Shown: piece by piece, positions 1 to 9,343 of the stretch
Numbering within the stretch: position 1 is the first letter of the stretch
How the letters are laid out: every line of letters begins with the position of its first letter
Assembly: GCA_004380135.1 (NCBI GenBank)
Contig: QXCR01000224.1
Coordinates: forward strand, 1-36,235
Origin: Stemphylium vesicarium
Taxonomy: Eukaryota > Ascomycota > Dothideomycetes > Pleosporales > Pleosporaceae
Direction of reading: 5' to 3'
DNA: 36,235 bases
The notes under the pieces: model-generated
Database searches by the model: none
What the model was told of the DNA's origin: nothing
Seen by the model: only the letters and a program-made list of their open reading frames with translations
Made by a program: the position numbers and the translations under genes

Positions 1-2
1 CT

Positions 3-200
3 CAGCAGCCACGAAAGAAAGTTCATGTAAATCCAAATCAACGCTTTGCAGACATAGAAACAATTATGGTAGCAGTGCAGGCGTCTGCTCTTTTAGAGTT
101 ACAAAACAATAGTAACACTGCAGAAAAAGCAGCAGAGAGAGCAGCAGCTGAATCAGCAGCTCAAACTCTCCAGTCTATGTGTACAGAGTGGCAATTGTAA
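3..200 (+). CDS. C-terminal end of a DNA transposon transposase (pogo/Tc1-mariner-like), partial
   Basis: The window opens inside an open frame that runs to a TAA at 198-200 and encodes about 65 residues. They start with a basic stretch (QQPRKKVHVNPNQRFADIE), continue with an Ala/Glu-rich helical segment, and end with QSMCTEWQL. An Ala/Glu coiled tail ending in a short Cys/Trp or Phe/Leu motif is my recollection of the C-termini of fungal pogo-type DDE transposases, so the assignment rests on general resemblance. The catalytic DDE domain lies outside the window and cannot be checked. Repeated terminal sequence directly downstream supports a transposon 3' end. Start unknown; partial at the left edge. 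Confidence 0.55.
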   Translation, partial: QQPRKKVHVNPNQRFADIETIMVAVQASALLELQNNSNTAEKAAERAAAESAAQTLQSMCTEWQL

Positions 201-231
201 TTAGGTTCAATTAATTACGTTGATTTTTAAT

Positions 232-288
232 GGGTGGCTGGGTTCTGGGCGGGTGGCCAGCTTCAGTGGGTGGCCAGCTTCGGTGGCC
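232..288. repeat. 17-bp-period tandem repeat, probable terminal region of the transposon
   Basis: The unit GGGTGGCCAGCTTC occurs at 251-264 and again at 268-281, a 17-base period. It is flanked by degenerate copies at 232-242 (GGGTGGCTGGG) and 282-288 (GGTGGCC). It lies about 30 bp after the transposase stop codon, where the terminal or subterminal repeat of a mariner-class element is expected. A TA dinucleotide at 291-292 could be the target duplication. The opposite end is outside the window, so inversion of the repeat cannot be verified. Confidence 0.5.
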
Positions 289-304
289 GCTAGCTTATAT
301 CATT

Positions 305-730
305 ACCATTTTTTGTCAGCGCGGGCCGACTGTTACGCCGGCGTTGTTTCGCGAGTTGGAGAGCGTGCGGAAGGGAATCTTGGGAGATGCGAGCGTTTTC
401 CTGCGGGATCTAGAGTTTGTGCGCAAAGGGAATCCAAAGGGTGTGCGCGGGTACGATCTTCGGGTTGCGTTTCCGATCGAGTATGTTTGGATACCTGCGC
501 GGGATCCTACGGAGATGGACCAGTGTTGGGGCTGTCTTGTGACGGGTGGGGAAGAGGTAAAATGGAGCAAGGTTGAATATCCGCTCCCTTCGTTCTTGGT
601 TTGGAGCGTTGGGTGGGAGGTCCTGCCCGATATGCACTTTACGAGTGAGCAGGATGCCTGGAAGACGGGAGATCTTATAGCGGGACAAATTCAGTACCTC
701 GAAAAGAACGAAGCTCATCGAGCCAAGTAA
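305..730 (+). pseudogene. Truncated ORF next to the transposon end, function unknown
   Basis: An open frame runs to a TAA at 728-730. Its upstream part reads through the transposon terminal repeat, so only the portion from about 305 onward is likely to be original gene sequence. That part encodes roughly 140 residues, including LFRELESVRKGILGD and a Trp-rich section with EYVWIPARDP and VWSVGWEVLP. I do not recognise the family. There is no native start codon after the repeat, so this looks like the 3' remnant of a gene cut by insertion, or a final exon whose upstream part was displaced. A fortuitous ORF cannot be excluded. Confidence 0.3.
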
Positions 731-1327
731 CATAGTCTTGAACAGACTGATGCGGGTCCGAGACATCGAGAAGTGTCACGTTTGCGTTCGGTGCTTTTTG
801 CACGATAGCAGCGAGCGCAATTAAGCGGCAATGGCTTAGATAGTCTTAGAAAATCAGATACACTTCATTGTTAAAATGTACCAATGGCAAGGCGTCAAAC
901 ACGAAACGATAGTATGAAGGGAGTGTGTCAAGAAGGTTGATACATTTTCAGTGAGGAAAAGTACGTTGGCCCTTGTGCCTTTATCCAACACCGTTTTTAT
1001 CATTGAAAAGTCCATATAGCGAAAAAACACCATGAGATCCATCGATTTCGTGATAGGAGACGAGGAGAGACGGAAAGCGACGCGTATTTTTTGGAAGTTG
1101 GTGACAAGGGAAATAAATCAACATGAGGTCATCGAAATCATCAGAGGTGCTCGGTATGAGCGTCCATGAAGGGTATTACCAGAGAAGCAAAGTGCTTCAT
1201 GTGTCCGTCAACGCCAAGGCCTACTAAGAAACAATGTTACAGAAGTGAGTTTGGTAAGAAAAAGGACAAAAAGGAGGAAGCCGAGTCAAAATGGACGTGG
1301 CAATTGTTTGGAAAGCGTGGATATTCG
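731..1327. other. Intergenic stretch without a supported gene
   Basis: No convincing coding signal. A 45-codon ORF at 1032-1169 (+) begins MRSIDFVIGDEERRK, and another open frame at 1166-1390 (+) runs into the antisense of the zinc finger gene. Neither has recognisable domains or supporting splice sites. The right part is probably the 3' flank of the minus-strand zinc finger gene. Confidence 0.4.
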
Positions 1328-2349
1328 TCACGTAGCAGAAATTGTGCCGTGTTGGTTGCGTTTGTGCCTCTGGAGGTTGTCCTTGCGTGAGAAGCCATCG
1401 GGATGTCCGCAATCTGGATGGTCACAGCGAAACATTCTCGTGGTCGACGATGAGTCACTGTGCTGTACCATATGTCTACGGAGGTCTTTCGGGTACAGAA
1501 ACCTTTTGTTGCAGGTTGAGCACTCATGGGGTGGTGGAAGGTGCGCGGCCCTCTGATGGCGACTGGCCAGGGTCAGCTTACGTTCGATTGCATCCACTAG
1601 GGGAGGGACTTACTTCAGGTCGCATTGGCGATCAAAAGGTGGCTCGGTGCACCCTTTACTGTTGCAGGTGAAGCCAGCACGACGACGATTTTGGCGCCTG
1701 CCACTTTGATGTTGCCTTCTTTGAGGTCGTCCACCACACGGAAAGTGGCGAGCGACGACAGGTGGTTCGCAGCAGACGCAGCCAACATCACAGGCAGGTT
1801 GGACCTCAGGTGGCACCCACACTTTACGGTCACCAGCATTGTAGGTATCCTTGACGTGTTCGCCCACAGTATCGAGCTGTACCGTTGTTCTATTCGATTC
1901 TAAGGCTTCGATGTTCTCCTTGGTCACATATTCGATCACTGGCCGCATCACATCCATCTCGGATGTATCGTAGTGCTGCGTCTCGATCGTATAGGGATAA
2001 TCGACAGGCGTTGTAGACTCATAGATAGTTTGGGAACTGAGGAGCGGCACGCTGTCGGTATCGGGAGATTGAACTAGTACTGCTGGGTCTATTCCTGTGT
2101 CACAGGGACCCGAGATGAGTACGTCGGCGGCGTCAGAGTTTGGGAGGAATGTTGTCGTGTCGTAGGTAAGCATTTGTGGCTGCTGTTGTGAGTGGGATGC
2201 TACCAGGGAAGAAGAAGGTAAAGAAGCCTTACCATTGAATACATGCAAGGACAGGACAAGAACTCTACACCACAAAGCTGGCATAGGAACAAGTCATCCA
2301 AGTCTGTAAATGGCATGTCCAATGGACCGCCAGGCGACGTGAAATCCAT
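1328..2349 (-). CDS. C2H2 zinc finger protein, three exons
   Basis: Assembled on the minus strand from exons 2349-2233, 2182-1614 and 1562-1328. The introns, 2232-2183 (GTAAGG..CAG, 50 bp) and 1613-1563 (GTAAGT..CAG, 51 bp), keep phase and give 306 aa. The second splice rebuilds finger 1 (about residues 210-236, with CNSKGC and a His pair ending in RAAH), which is otherwise cut by a stop in the intron. Finger 2 spans about 243-263 (CSTCNKRF..HMVQH) and finger 3 about 275-300 (CDHPDC..FSRKDNLQRH). These are typical nucleic-acid-binding C2H2 fingers, so a nuclear transcription factor is likely; targets are unknown. The N-terminal 200 residues are acidic and Ser/Thr-rich, possibly an activation region. 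An in-frame ATG at 2418 would add 23 residues resembling a signal peptide. I prefer 2349 because it starts an acidic segment suited to a regulator. Confidence 0.75.
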
Positions 2350-2418
2350 GGAGCCCGATGCCGCTACTGGCTGCAGTAGAACAGTAAAGAGTACTGCAAA
2401 GAGTAACAGCGTGTACAT

Positions 2419-3864
2419 GCTCTGGTGTGGATCTGGGTGCCTAGGGACGAACTTGCGAACGGCGATGGGATGAGGGCATAGGTGAGGGGGATACGTTGCA
2501 CCCCAAGAATGTCTACTGTTAACTGGTAACAATGATGTAGTAGTATAGAAGGGCAAGAAGGTTAGAGTCCTTAAGGAAAAAAAGTGGTGAATAGGGCGTG
2601 AGATTGGGGATGCAGGTGCATGCTAATGGCAGAGGACGGAGGCCGGCTGCCTGAGGAGCCACACAAGTCACGGGCAAGCGTGGCTATGTCGATGATGTCG
2701 ATGCCGAGCATTTTGTCGATGTCGCTGACTTTGCAGCTGCAAGTCTGTCAATTGAACGGATTAGCAGTGATAAAAGTGCATAGTTGATGCGATGAAGTGT
2801 GCAATTGTGGTGGTGTTTCGAAGGGTCCGGCGACAACGCCGTGCAGCGATCAAGGGATGCGCAAACCCTCGATTGACCTGACACCATGCCGTTTTGAGAG
2901 CAAATGAGGGGTCGTGCGGCTCTGCTCCACTCGTGACTTACCCACATTGTCAGTGTCCAAGATTTCGTAGTTATTTGGTGCCATTCAGATGTTTTTTTGC
3001 GACTCTTCGTTCCTGACATCCTCGATTCGTGAAAATATGATGACTGCCGACTGTTCTGATGGTTGCTGTCGGTCACGTGTACACGTGTCGTAGCGTCCAC
3101 GGGTCTTAACCTTGGAACCCTCCACTCCTTCCTCCTTATCTCGTCGCAAACCTCCTAGTCTTTCTCATTTCTAGACGATGCGCACGTCTTGCGAGTATGC
3201 CTCCATGGTCCATGGTTGTCATCGTTGGAGCGGCTGTCTTGATCGTTGTCGCCGCGAAGCAGGATCTTCGCTACACAAGCAGGAAGCTTAGAGGTACAGA
3301 AAACACAAAAGCGATATGCACAATCACCAGATTCTCGATCTATTTGATATCCAGGCCGAGGCTTTGCTCTGGATATATAAAGAAATCACGGAATCCCCTG
3401 GCGGTAGGCCGCAGAACAAAAGTGCCACGAGTCATCATCACACTAAGGCAGCCGCTTCAGCCGTACTATCCAAGTCTCTGCTTAACGAGGCACAATAAAC
3501 GCTTGATCATTTGGGGTGTTGATAGCGAATGGTGCAGGTCATGCGTCTCCTAGGCGTAACGGCTGGTCGAGGCGCCCCACGAATTTCCGTGTGAGCGGCC
3601 TCCCAGGCATCAGCGAGACCAGGATGTGAACGCAGCTCCGCCACAAGCCAAATGCTGATTGCTCGGAACAATTCAGCGCTTGTCCATGATTGATACCTTG
3701 TCTAACAAGCCGCATACACACAAAGCCAATATGACAAGTACCATGTTGTGCACGGAGGATCTGCATCGCGTTGACTCACAGAGCCTTGTATCTCATGAGC
3801 CTTCTACGAAATTACCGGCCTCCTCAGCAAACAATCACGGTGATACAGACACATCATATGGACG
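2419..3864. other. Long gap between the zinc finger gene and the aminotransferase gene
   Basis: About 1.4 kb without a supported gene. It should hold the promoter of the minus-strand zinc finger gene and that of the plus-strand aminotransferase gene. Several open frames exist: 2684-3100 (-), 3197-3553 (+) and 3316-3498 (+, 60 codons, starting MHNHQILDLF). None shows a domain, convincing splice sites or conserved motifs. A pyrimidine-rich run at about 3119-3175 followed by ATGs at 3178 and 3197 resembles a fungal transcription start region, so a small unannotated gene or gene remnant at 3178-3500 is possible but unproven. Confidence 0.35.
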
Positions 3865-5517
3865 ATGCTATCGACTCGTGGTCAAAAGTATGCAGCCTTG
3901 GACTTGGCGGCAGGTTATACCAAGGACCGCGGCTACATGTACGACAAGATCAGGCACCCGAAGGGCCTGGTGTCTTTCAGCAATGCCGAGAATGTCAGTT
4001 TTCAGGCACTCTACGGTCACCAAGATTCAATTGCTGATGCTGATGTGATTGATAGTTTCTCATGCAGGATGAGGCACTTGAGTACATCAAGACGAAGGTC
4101 AGCCCCCAAAACCACAGGAAGAAGATATCACTCAAAGGGCTGCATAGTGCATACCGACTCTCGAGGCGGCCTCTTTGACGTATCATGACGGTCCATTTGG
4201 CTCAATGCGTCTACGGGCTGCAATGACCGCTTTTGTCAACAGGCGCTTCTTGCCAGCATCGGATGTGTCTGTTAATGACATTTCATTTGTCAGCGGTGTG
4301 ACCGCCTTGAATGACATCCTGTCACTGTGCATGACCGAAGGAGAAAGTGATGCCCTGCTCCTGGGCATGCCAATCTATGGATCGTTCGTGCCGGATATAC
4401 AAAGCATGTCAAGGTACGCTAGACTCATATCAGAGCCGACATAAGATGTAAAAGCTGACATGGTACACAGCTGTAAATTGGTGTATGCATCATTTGGTCA
4501 TGTCGATCAGTTCAGTGTTGCAGCGGTGAATTGTTACGAACGCGCTCTTTCGGAAGCGGAGCAAGATGGTGCCAAGGTCAGGGCATTTGTCTTGACCAAT
4601 CCGCACAACCCGCTTGGTACGTATACCATCGTTCAGGCTGATGATGATACCGATTGGACTGACATCATAGGCCAATGCTACCCTCGAGATACGCTGGAGG
4701 CAATCTTCCGGTTTTGCAACAAGCACCGATTACACCTCATTAGTGACGAAATCTATGCCTGTTCCGTGTATCGCACAGATACATCGAGCCCCGGCTTTAC
4801 GTCTGCACTCTCACTAGACACGACAGATATCATCGACAGCAGCCTTGTACATGTAATGTATGGGATGTCCAAGGCAAGCTTTGGATATGTGATACTCATG
4901 ACCGGCTTCTGATGAACATTAATAGGATTTCGCTGCTGCTGGTCTAAGGCTTGGATGCTTGATCACCAGGAATAAAGAACTGGGGCGCGCTGTGCAGTCT
5001 CTAGCGTATGTTTTCCATGTTTGCGACGACGGATGACTGAACAAAGGCAGACGATTTCACGGCGCATCACCAGTAACTGACGCTATCGCTACCACGATAC
5101 TCGAGGACGAAGATTGGCATACCAATTTTCTGAACAAGAGTGCACGCGCATTAGCCGAGCACCGGGAGATGGCCGCAAAAGCCTTGGAAGGTGCTGGCAT
5201 CCCTTACCAACATCAGGCGTAAGTCATTTGCTTAATTCTCGTCTTTTCCGCTCACACGAAGGGCTGATGCATTCGGCAGAAATGCGGGATTCTTTTTATG
5301 GATGGACCTGTCGGCGTGCCTGCACAGCCAAACGTGGCAGGCCGAAGATGAGTTGAAGCAGAAGCTCTATGAATCCGGAGTGGAAATGTCTGCTGGGCAC
5401 GCGTACCATGATAAAGCTCCAGGACATTTTCGTTTCATCTTTTCGTTGAACAAAGATACGGTGCAGGAGGGGTTAAAAAGAATCGTGGCGTTCTACGAAG
5501 GAAATAGGATGTATTAG
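3865..5517 (+). CDS. PLP-dependent aminotransferase, ACC synthase-like (class I/II fold), eight exons
   Basis: Exons 3865-3993, 4056-4097, 4148-4413, 4471-4616, 4671-4873, 4926-5005, 5051-5218 and 5280-5517 join in phase to 423 aa. Fold-type I hallmarks are present: SFSNAEN near residue 40, LTYHDGPFGS near 70, NPHNPLG at 189-195 (PLP-binding Asn), SDEIYA at 219-224 (Asp220, Tyr223), YGMSK with the probable Schiff-base Lys262, and near the C-terminus NAGFFLWMDL, GVEMSAGHAY and HFRFIFS. This order matches fungal 1-aminocyclopropane-1-carboxylate synthase-like proteins, which also include general aminotransferases, so the substrate is not fixed by sequence. Intron 5 (4874-4925) uses a GC donor (AAG|GCAAGC..TAG). 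Introns are 45-62 bp. ATG 3865 is the first in frame after an upstream stop. All key residues are intact, so it is probably functional and cytosolic. Confidence 0.85.
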
Positions 5518-5812
5518 TCACTTTGAGATACATGAAAGTCTAGGATTGCAACCAGACATGTTATGCCATATGTGAAGCTCGTGCTGGTGGGAGAAGACGC
5601 GTGACGCAGCCTGTCAAGGGGGTGGAAGGGTGCTCGTGACAGCGCGGAAGGGCACCACGCGACGGACAGATCCCTGCGCTCGATCGTCCCGCGCGATCGG
5701 AATTCAACAGGGGAACTGCGTCATCATTCCAGCCATCGCGCATCAGCTTTCGCAAACAAATACACTCAAACTCATTCTCATGTCACGATAGTAAAGACTT
5801 GCAGGCCTCATC

Positions 5813-8800
5813 ATGCCACCCATACTGTCGCGGAAGCGCTCGCATTCAGCCTCGCCTATACCCGAACCGCCACCGAAACGTGCGCGAGCACGCAAACCAA
5901 CTGTGCCCGCTCGCCGAGGCAAGGAGTCCGTTTTCCAGACCCTGGACGCACCGCCAAAGGTCAATCGCACACTATCGCAAACAAAGGCTCTCTTAGAGCA
6001 AGTTGAAGACGACAGCGACCAGTCAGAGCCGGAGAGTAGCGATGAATTCGAGGATGTACCATTGACCAGCGCAAACAAGGGCAAAGGGAAAGCAAAGGCA
6101 CCGACCGATAGAGATAGCGATGAAAGCGAAGACGACGATTGGGAAGATGCTCTGGGTGCACACCACCACACGAAGCCTGACCACGGCCCCATGCCCGTAA
6201 TCACCGGAGACATTGCTTTGACTTTGTCCGCGGCGCCGAAAACCGGATTCGAGTCGAAGCCAGATGGCAAGAAAGGGCCTTCCAAGGTCCAGCGACAAAT
6301 ACGAAACGTCACCCATTGCATGCATGTGCAGTATTTGTTGTATCATAACCTGTCGAGGAATGCGTGGATTCAGGATAAAGAGGTCCAGAAAACACTGGTA
6401 GAGGGCATGTCTGCAGGGTGCTGGCGCGAACTGGAAAAGTACTGGGCTGATGCTGGAATCAAAGATGGACCCAGTCGTGTGGTGGTACAGAAGGCACCTA
6501 TCCCTCAGAAGGAGGACACGAAGGCTCCCAAAGGAAAATGGAAGGATAGCGGCAAAGGCGGCATCAAAGTGTTCGAAAGCCCACAAAAGCGAACCGATTC
6601 TCGAGACGAAAAGAAGAAGGCAACCAAGGCCAAAGACAAAGAACCGCCCAAAAGCGGCAGGAGGGCTCGCGACTGGGGCGCAGCTTCTGAACCGCTGGAG
6701 CCGAACGCCCCAAATTTATCTGCTGGAGATCCGCTGCTTAGGCTTCTGAGGTATCTCTCCGCCTATTGGAAGGCCAAGTTTCAGATTATAGCCCCAAACC
6801 TCCGGAAACGCGGGTATTTATCGCCGTCAGCACTAGAAGCCGAGATCAAAGCGTGGAAGGAAGATCCCAACCATCCGGATACTTTTGGTGAACGTGTGAA
6901 AGACATCGGCGCCTTTCGGGAGCGCGCGAAAAAGTGCAATGGAAGCAGAGATGTTGGGGAACAGCTTTTTACTGCTCTCGTCCGAGGGTTGGGCATTGAG
7001 GCGCGAATAGTTGTCAGCCTACAGCCAGTTGGATTTGGATGGAGCCAAAGCGAAGAGGGCAAGCCGAAGAACCTTGAGAAGCAGAATGACGCAAAACCCG
7101 CCGAACAGACTAGTCCAACGAAAAGTACACCGACAAACGGCAAGGCCAAGCCACGCAGCTCAGCAAAGAACGACGCCACGGGCGACGTCGACATGGACGA
7201 CAGCAGTGACCTGAGTAGTGTTATCTCCATATCTTCGGATTCCGAAAACGAAAGGCCAGCAAAGAAGTCACCGAAAGCCCGCAACTATGGTGAAGATATG
7301 CCTTATCCCACGTATTGGACGGAGGCGATATCAAATCTAACGCATACGCCTATATCCGTATCACCGCTACCTCGTACCATCATCGCAAGTGCTGCTTCTC
7401 CAGACAAACTCGTTGAGTTCTATGCTCGTGGTGCAGCAGCTGACAAGGCGAGACAAGTTCTTGCCTATCTCATCGCTTTTTCCGCCGATGGTACCGCCAA
7501 GGATGTCACTACACGCTATCTACCCAAGCACCAGTGGCCCGGTAGAACCAAAGGCTTCCGCATGCCGGTAGAAAAGATTCCGATCCACAACAAGCGCGGC
7601 AAAGTCAAACGATGGGAAGAATGGGACTGGTTCAAATCTGTGATGCGCCTTTACGCCCGACCGCACGACAAGCGCCAGCCTTGGGATGAAGCTGAAGATG
7701 AGGGTGATCTCATGCCAGCAAAGCCCGAGAAAAAGAAGGACATGGACGAAGAAGGTGGCAAAGAGACGCTACAGGGCTACAAGAACTCTACCGAGTACGT
7801 CCTGGAGCGCCACCTACGTCGTGAAGAGGCTCTCAAACGTGGCGCAAAGGTCGTAAGGCACTTCGTCACAGGCAAAGGCGATAACGAAAAGTCAGAACCA
7901 GTCTACCGCCGCAGAGACGTTGTGTTATGCAAGACGCAAGAATCATGGCACAAAGAAGGTCGAGAAGTGCTGGAGGGTCAACAACCACTCAAACTGGTGC
8001 CCATGCGCGCTGTGACCGTCACACGGAAACGTGAAATTGAAGAGCGCGAGCGTATCGAAGGCGGTAAAGTCAAACAAGGCCTCTATTCCAAAGAGCAGAC
8101 CGATTGGATCATCCCCGACCCGATCGTCGATGGCAAGATTCCGCGTAATGCATTTGGAAACATCGACGTATATGTTCCAACTATGGTGCCCAAAGGCTCC
8201 GTGCACATACCGCTCAAAGGTACCGCACGGATATGCCGAAAACTCAACATGGACTATGCAGAAGCATGCACGGGCTTCGAGTTTGGTAAACAACGCGCTG
8301 TGCCTGTGCTCACGGGTGTTGTGGTTGCGGAAGACAACGCAGATAAGCTTATCGATGCTTGGGAGATCGAAGAGGCCGAAAAGCAACGCAAAGAAAGGGA
8401 GAAGCGGGAAAGGTTCTTGCTGGGGCTTTGGAGAAAGTTTACATCTGGTTTGAGAATCGTAGATCGGATGCGGGATGAGTATGGAGAAGATGTCGAACTG
8501 CCGGCCAAGGAGAAGGTGGGCCTGTCTATGAAAGAAGACGAAGACGACGGGGAAAAGAAATCTCAATGGGAGGTCTTCCAAAACCACACCGACTTTGAGG
8601 GTGGATTCATGCGCGACGACGCTGGAGCATCTGGTGCAGGTGGCTTCATGCCAGAAAGGTCTCATCAGATGGCTGGGCGCAATGAAGAAATGGCAGGCGG
8701 TTTCTTACCAGCTAGCCAGGACGAACCAGAGCATGGCGATCTAATGATTGATGATGGCGAGAGAAAAGCGACCCACGTGGCGACTACAGAGCCTCTTCAT

Positions 8801-9343
8801 CGCAAGCCTATTTCACTCACCCAAGCATTGCAACAACCTACCAGCGAGCCTAGCGATCATTCTGATCAGGTTGAGGCGACAAACGCGGACCAAGACACGG
8901 AAGATGATAAACACGAGGACGAACACGAAAAGGAAGATGAACAGGATCATCCTACGAAACCTAAACCTGCTCGTGGAAAATCTAAGGCTGCCACGCAGTC
9001 CACACGTGGACGTGGTCGGCCTCGTGGACGTGGCACCAAGGCTTCAACTTCATCAATTCGTAAACGCAAGTCCGCCGTCATTGAATCGTCCAATGAAGAA
9101 CTTTCTGATGCGCCCTCGAACCCACCATCGCCTCCGCCGTCCACTCGATCTGCGCCAAGACGCAAGGCCGCCCGCCAAAGCGATGCGCAGGTCAAGAGCC
9201 ATTTTTTCGCAGAGCAGAGTGAAGGCGAGACGGATCTGACGGACATGACAGACCGAAACTCGCCAAGAAAGAAGGCGACGAGAGGGCGCGGAGGGGGCAA
9301 AGGGAGAGGAAGAGGGCGAGGCAAAGCGGGGAAGGCCAAGTGA
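5813..9343 (+). CDS. rad4: Rad4/XPC-type DNA damage recognition protein of nucleotide excision repair
   Basis: A single intronless frame of 1176 aa. After a disordered, charged N-terminus with basic patches (KRARARKP) comes the Rad4 transglutaminase-like region (about 300-410, with DPLLRLLRYLSAYWKAKFQI and ALVRGLGIEARIV). The half-domain TYWTEAISNLT lies near 500. The beta-hairpin domains follow: BHD1 about 660-720 (STEYVLERHLRREEAL), BHD2 about 725-770, and BHD3 with NAFGNIDVYVP at about 778-788 and a conserved stretch to 850. In the family, Rad4 with Rad23 binds helix-distorting lesions and starts global-genome repair in the nucleus. The C-terminal 300 residues are not part of the family core: acidic/low-complexity, then Arg-Gly-rich AT-hook-like segments (RGRGRPRGRG and GRGGGKGRGRGRG). 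ATG 5813 is the first in frame. The gene is complete. Confidence 0.93.
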   Translation: MPPILSRKRSHSASPIPEPPPKRARARKPTVPARRGKESVFQTLDAPPKVNRTLSQTKALLEQVEDDSDQSEPESSDEFEDVPLTSANKGKGKAKAPTDRDSDESEDDDWEDALGAHHHTKPDHGPMPVITGDIALTLSAAPKTGFESKPDGKKGPSKVQRQIRNVTHCMHVQYLLYHNLSRNAWIQDKEVQKTLVEGMSAGCWRELEKYWADAGIKDGPSRVVVQKAPIPQKEDTKAPKGKWKDSGKGGIKVFESPQKRTDSRDEKKKATKAKDKEPPKSGRRARDWGAASEPLEPNAPNLSAGDPLLRLLRYLSAYWKAKFQIIAPNLRKRGYLSPSALEAEIKAWKEDPNHPDTFGERVKDIGAFRERAKKCNGSRDVGEQLFTALVRGLGIEARIVVSLQPVGFGWSQSEEGKPKNLEKQNDAKPAEQTSPTKSTPTNGKAKPRSSAKNDATGDVDMDDSSDLSSVISISSDSENERPAKKSPKARNYGEDMPYPTYWTEAISNLTHTPISVSPLPRTIIASAASPDKLVEFYARGAAADKARQVLAYLIAFSADGTAKDVTTRYLPKHQWPGRTKGFRMPVEKIPIHNKRGKVKRWEEWDWFKSVMRLYARPHDKRQPWDEAEDEGDLMPAKPEKKKDMDEEGGKETLQGYKNSTEYVLERHLRREEALKRGAKVVRHFVTGKGDNEKSEPVYRRRDVVLCKTQESWHKEGREVLEGQQPLKLVPMRAVTVTRKREIEERERIEGGKVKQGLYSKEQTDWIIPDPIVDGKIPRNAFGNIDVYVPTMVPKGSVHIPLKGTARICRKLNMDYAEACTGFEFGKQRAVPVLTGVVVAEDNADKLIDAWEIEEAEKQRKEREKRERFLLGLWRKFTSGLRIVDRMRDEYGEDVELPAKEKVGLSMKEDEDDGEKKSQWEVFQNHTDFEGGFMRDDAGASGAGGFMPERSHQMAGRNEEMAGGFLPASQDEPEHGDLMIDDGERKATHVATTEPLHRKPISLTQALQQPTSEPSDHSDQVEATNADQDTEDDKHEDEHEKEDEQDHPTKPKPARGKSKAATQSTRGRGRPRGRGTKASTSSIRKRKSAVIESSNEELSDAPSNPPSPPPSTRSAPRRKAARQSDAQVKSHFFAEQSEGETDLTDMTDRNSPRKKATRGRGGGKGRGRGRGKAGKAK

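Noticed and set aside
1166..1390. Plus-strand ORF with Cys and Lys residues
   Set aside because: It overlaps the antisense of the last zinc finger exon, and the Cys spacing does not fit a known finger.
3197..3553. ORF starting with a hydrophobic segment (MPPWSMVVIVGAAVLIVV)
   Set aside because: Beyond the first 20 residues it has no domain or plausible composition. Splice models to the ORF at 3316-3498 gave no convincing protein. Kept only as a note in the intergenic entry.
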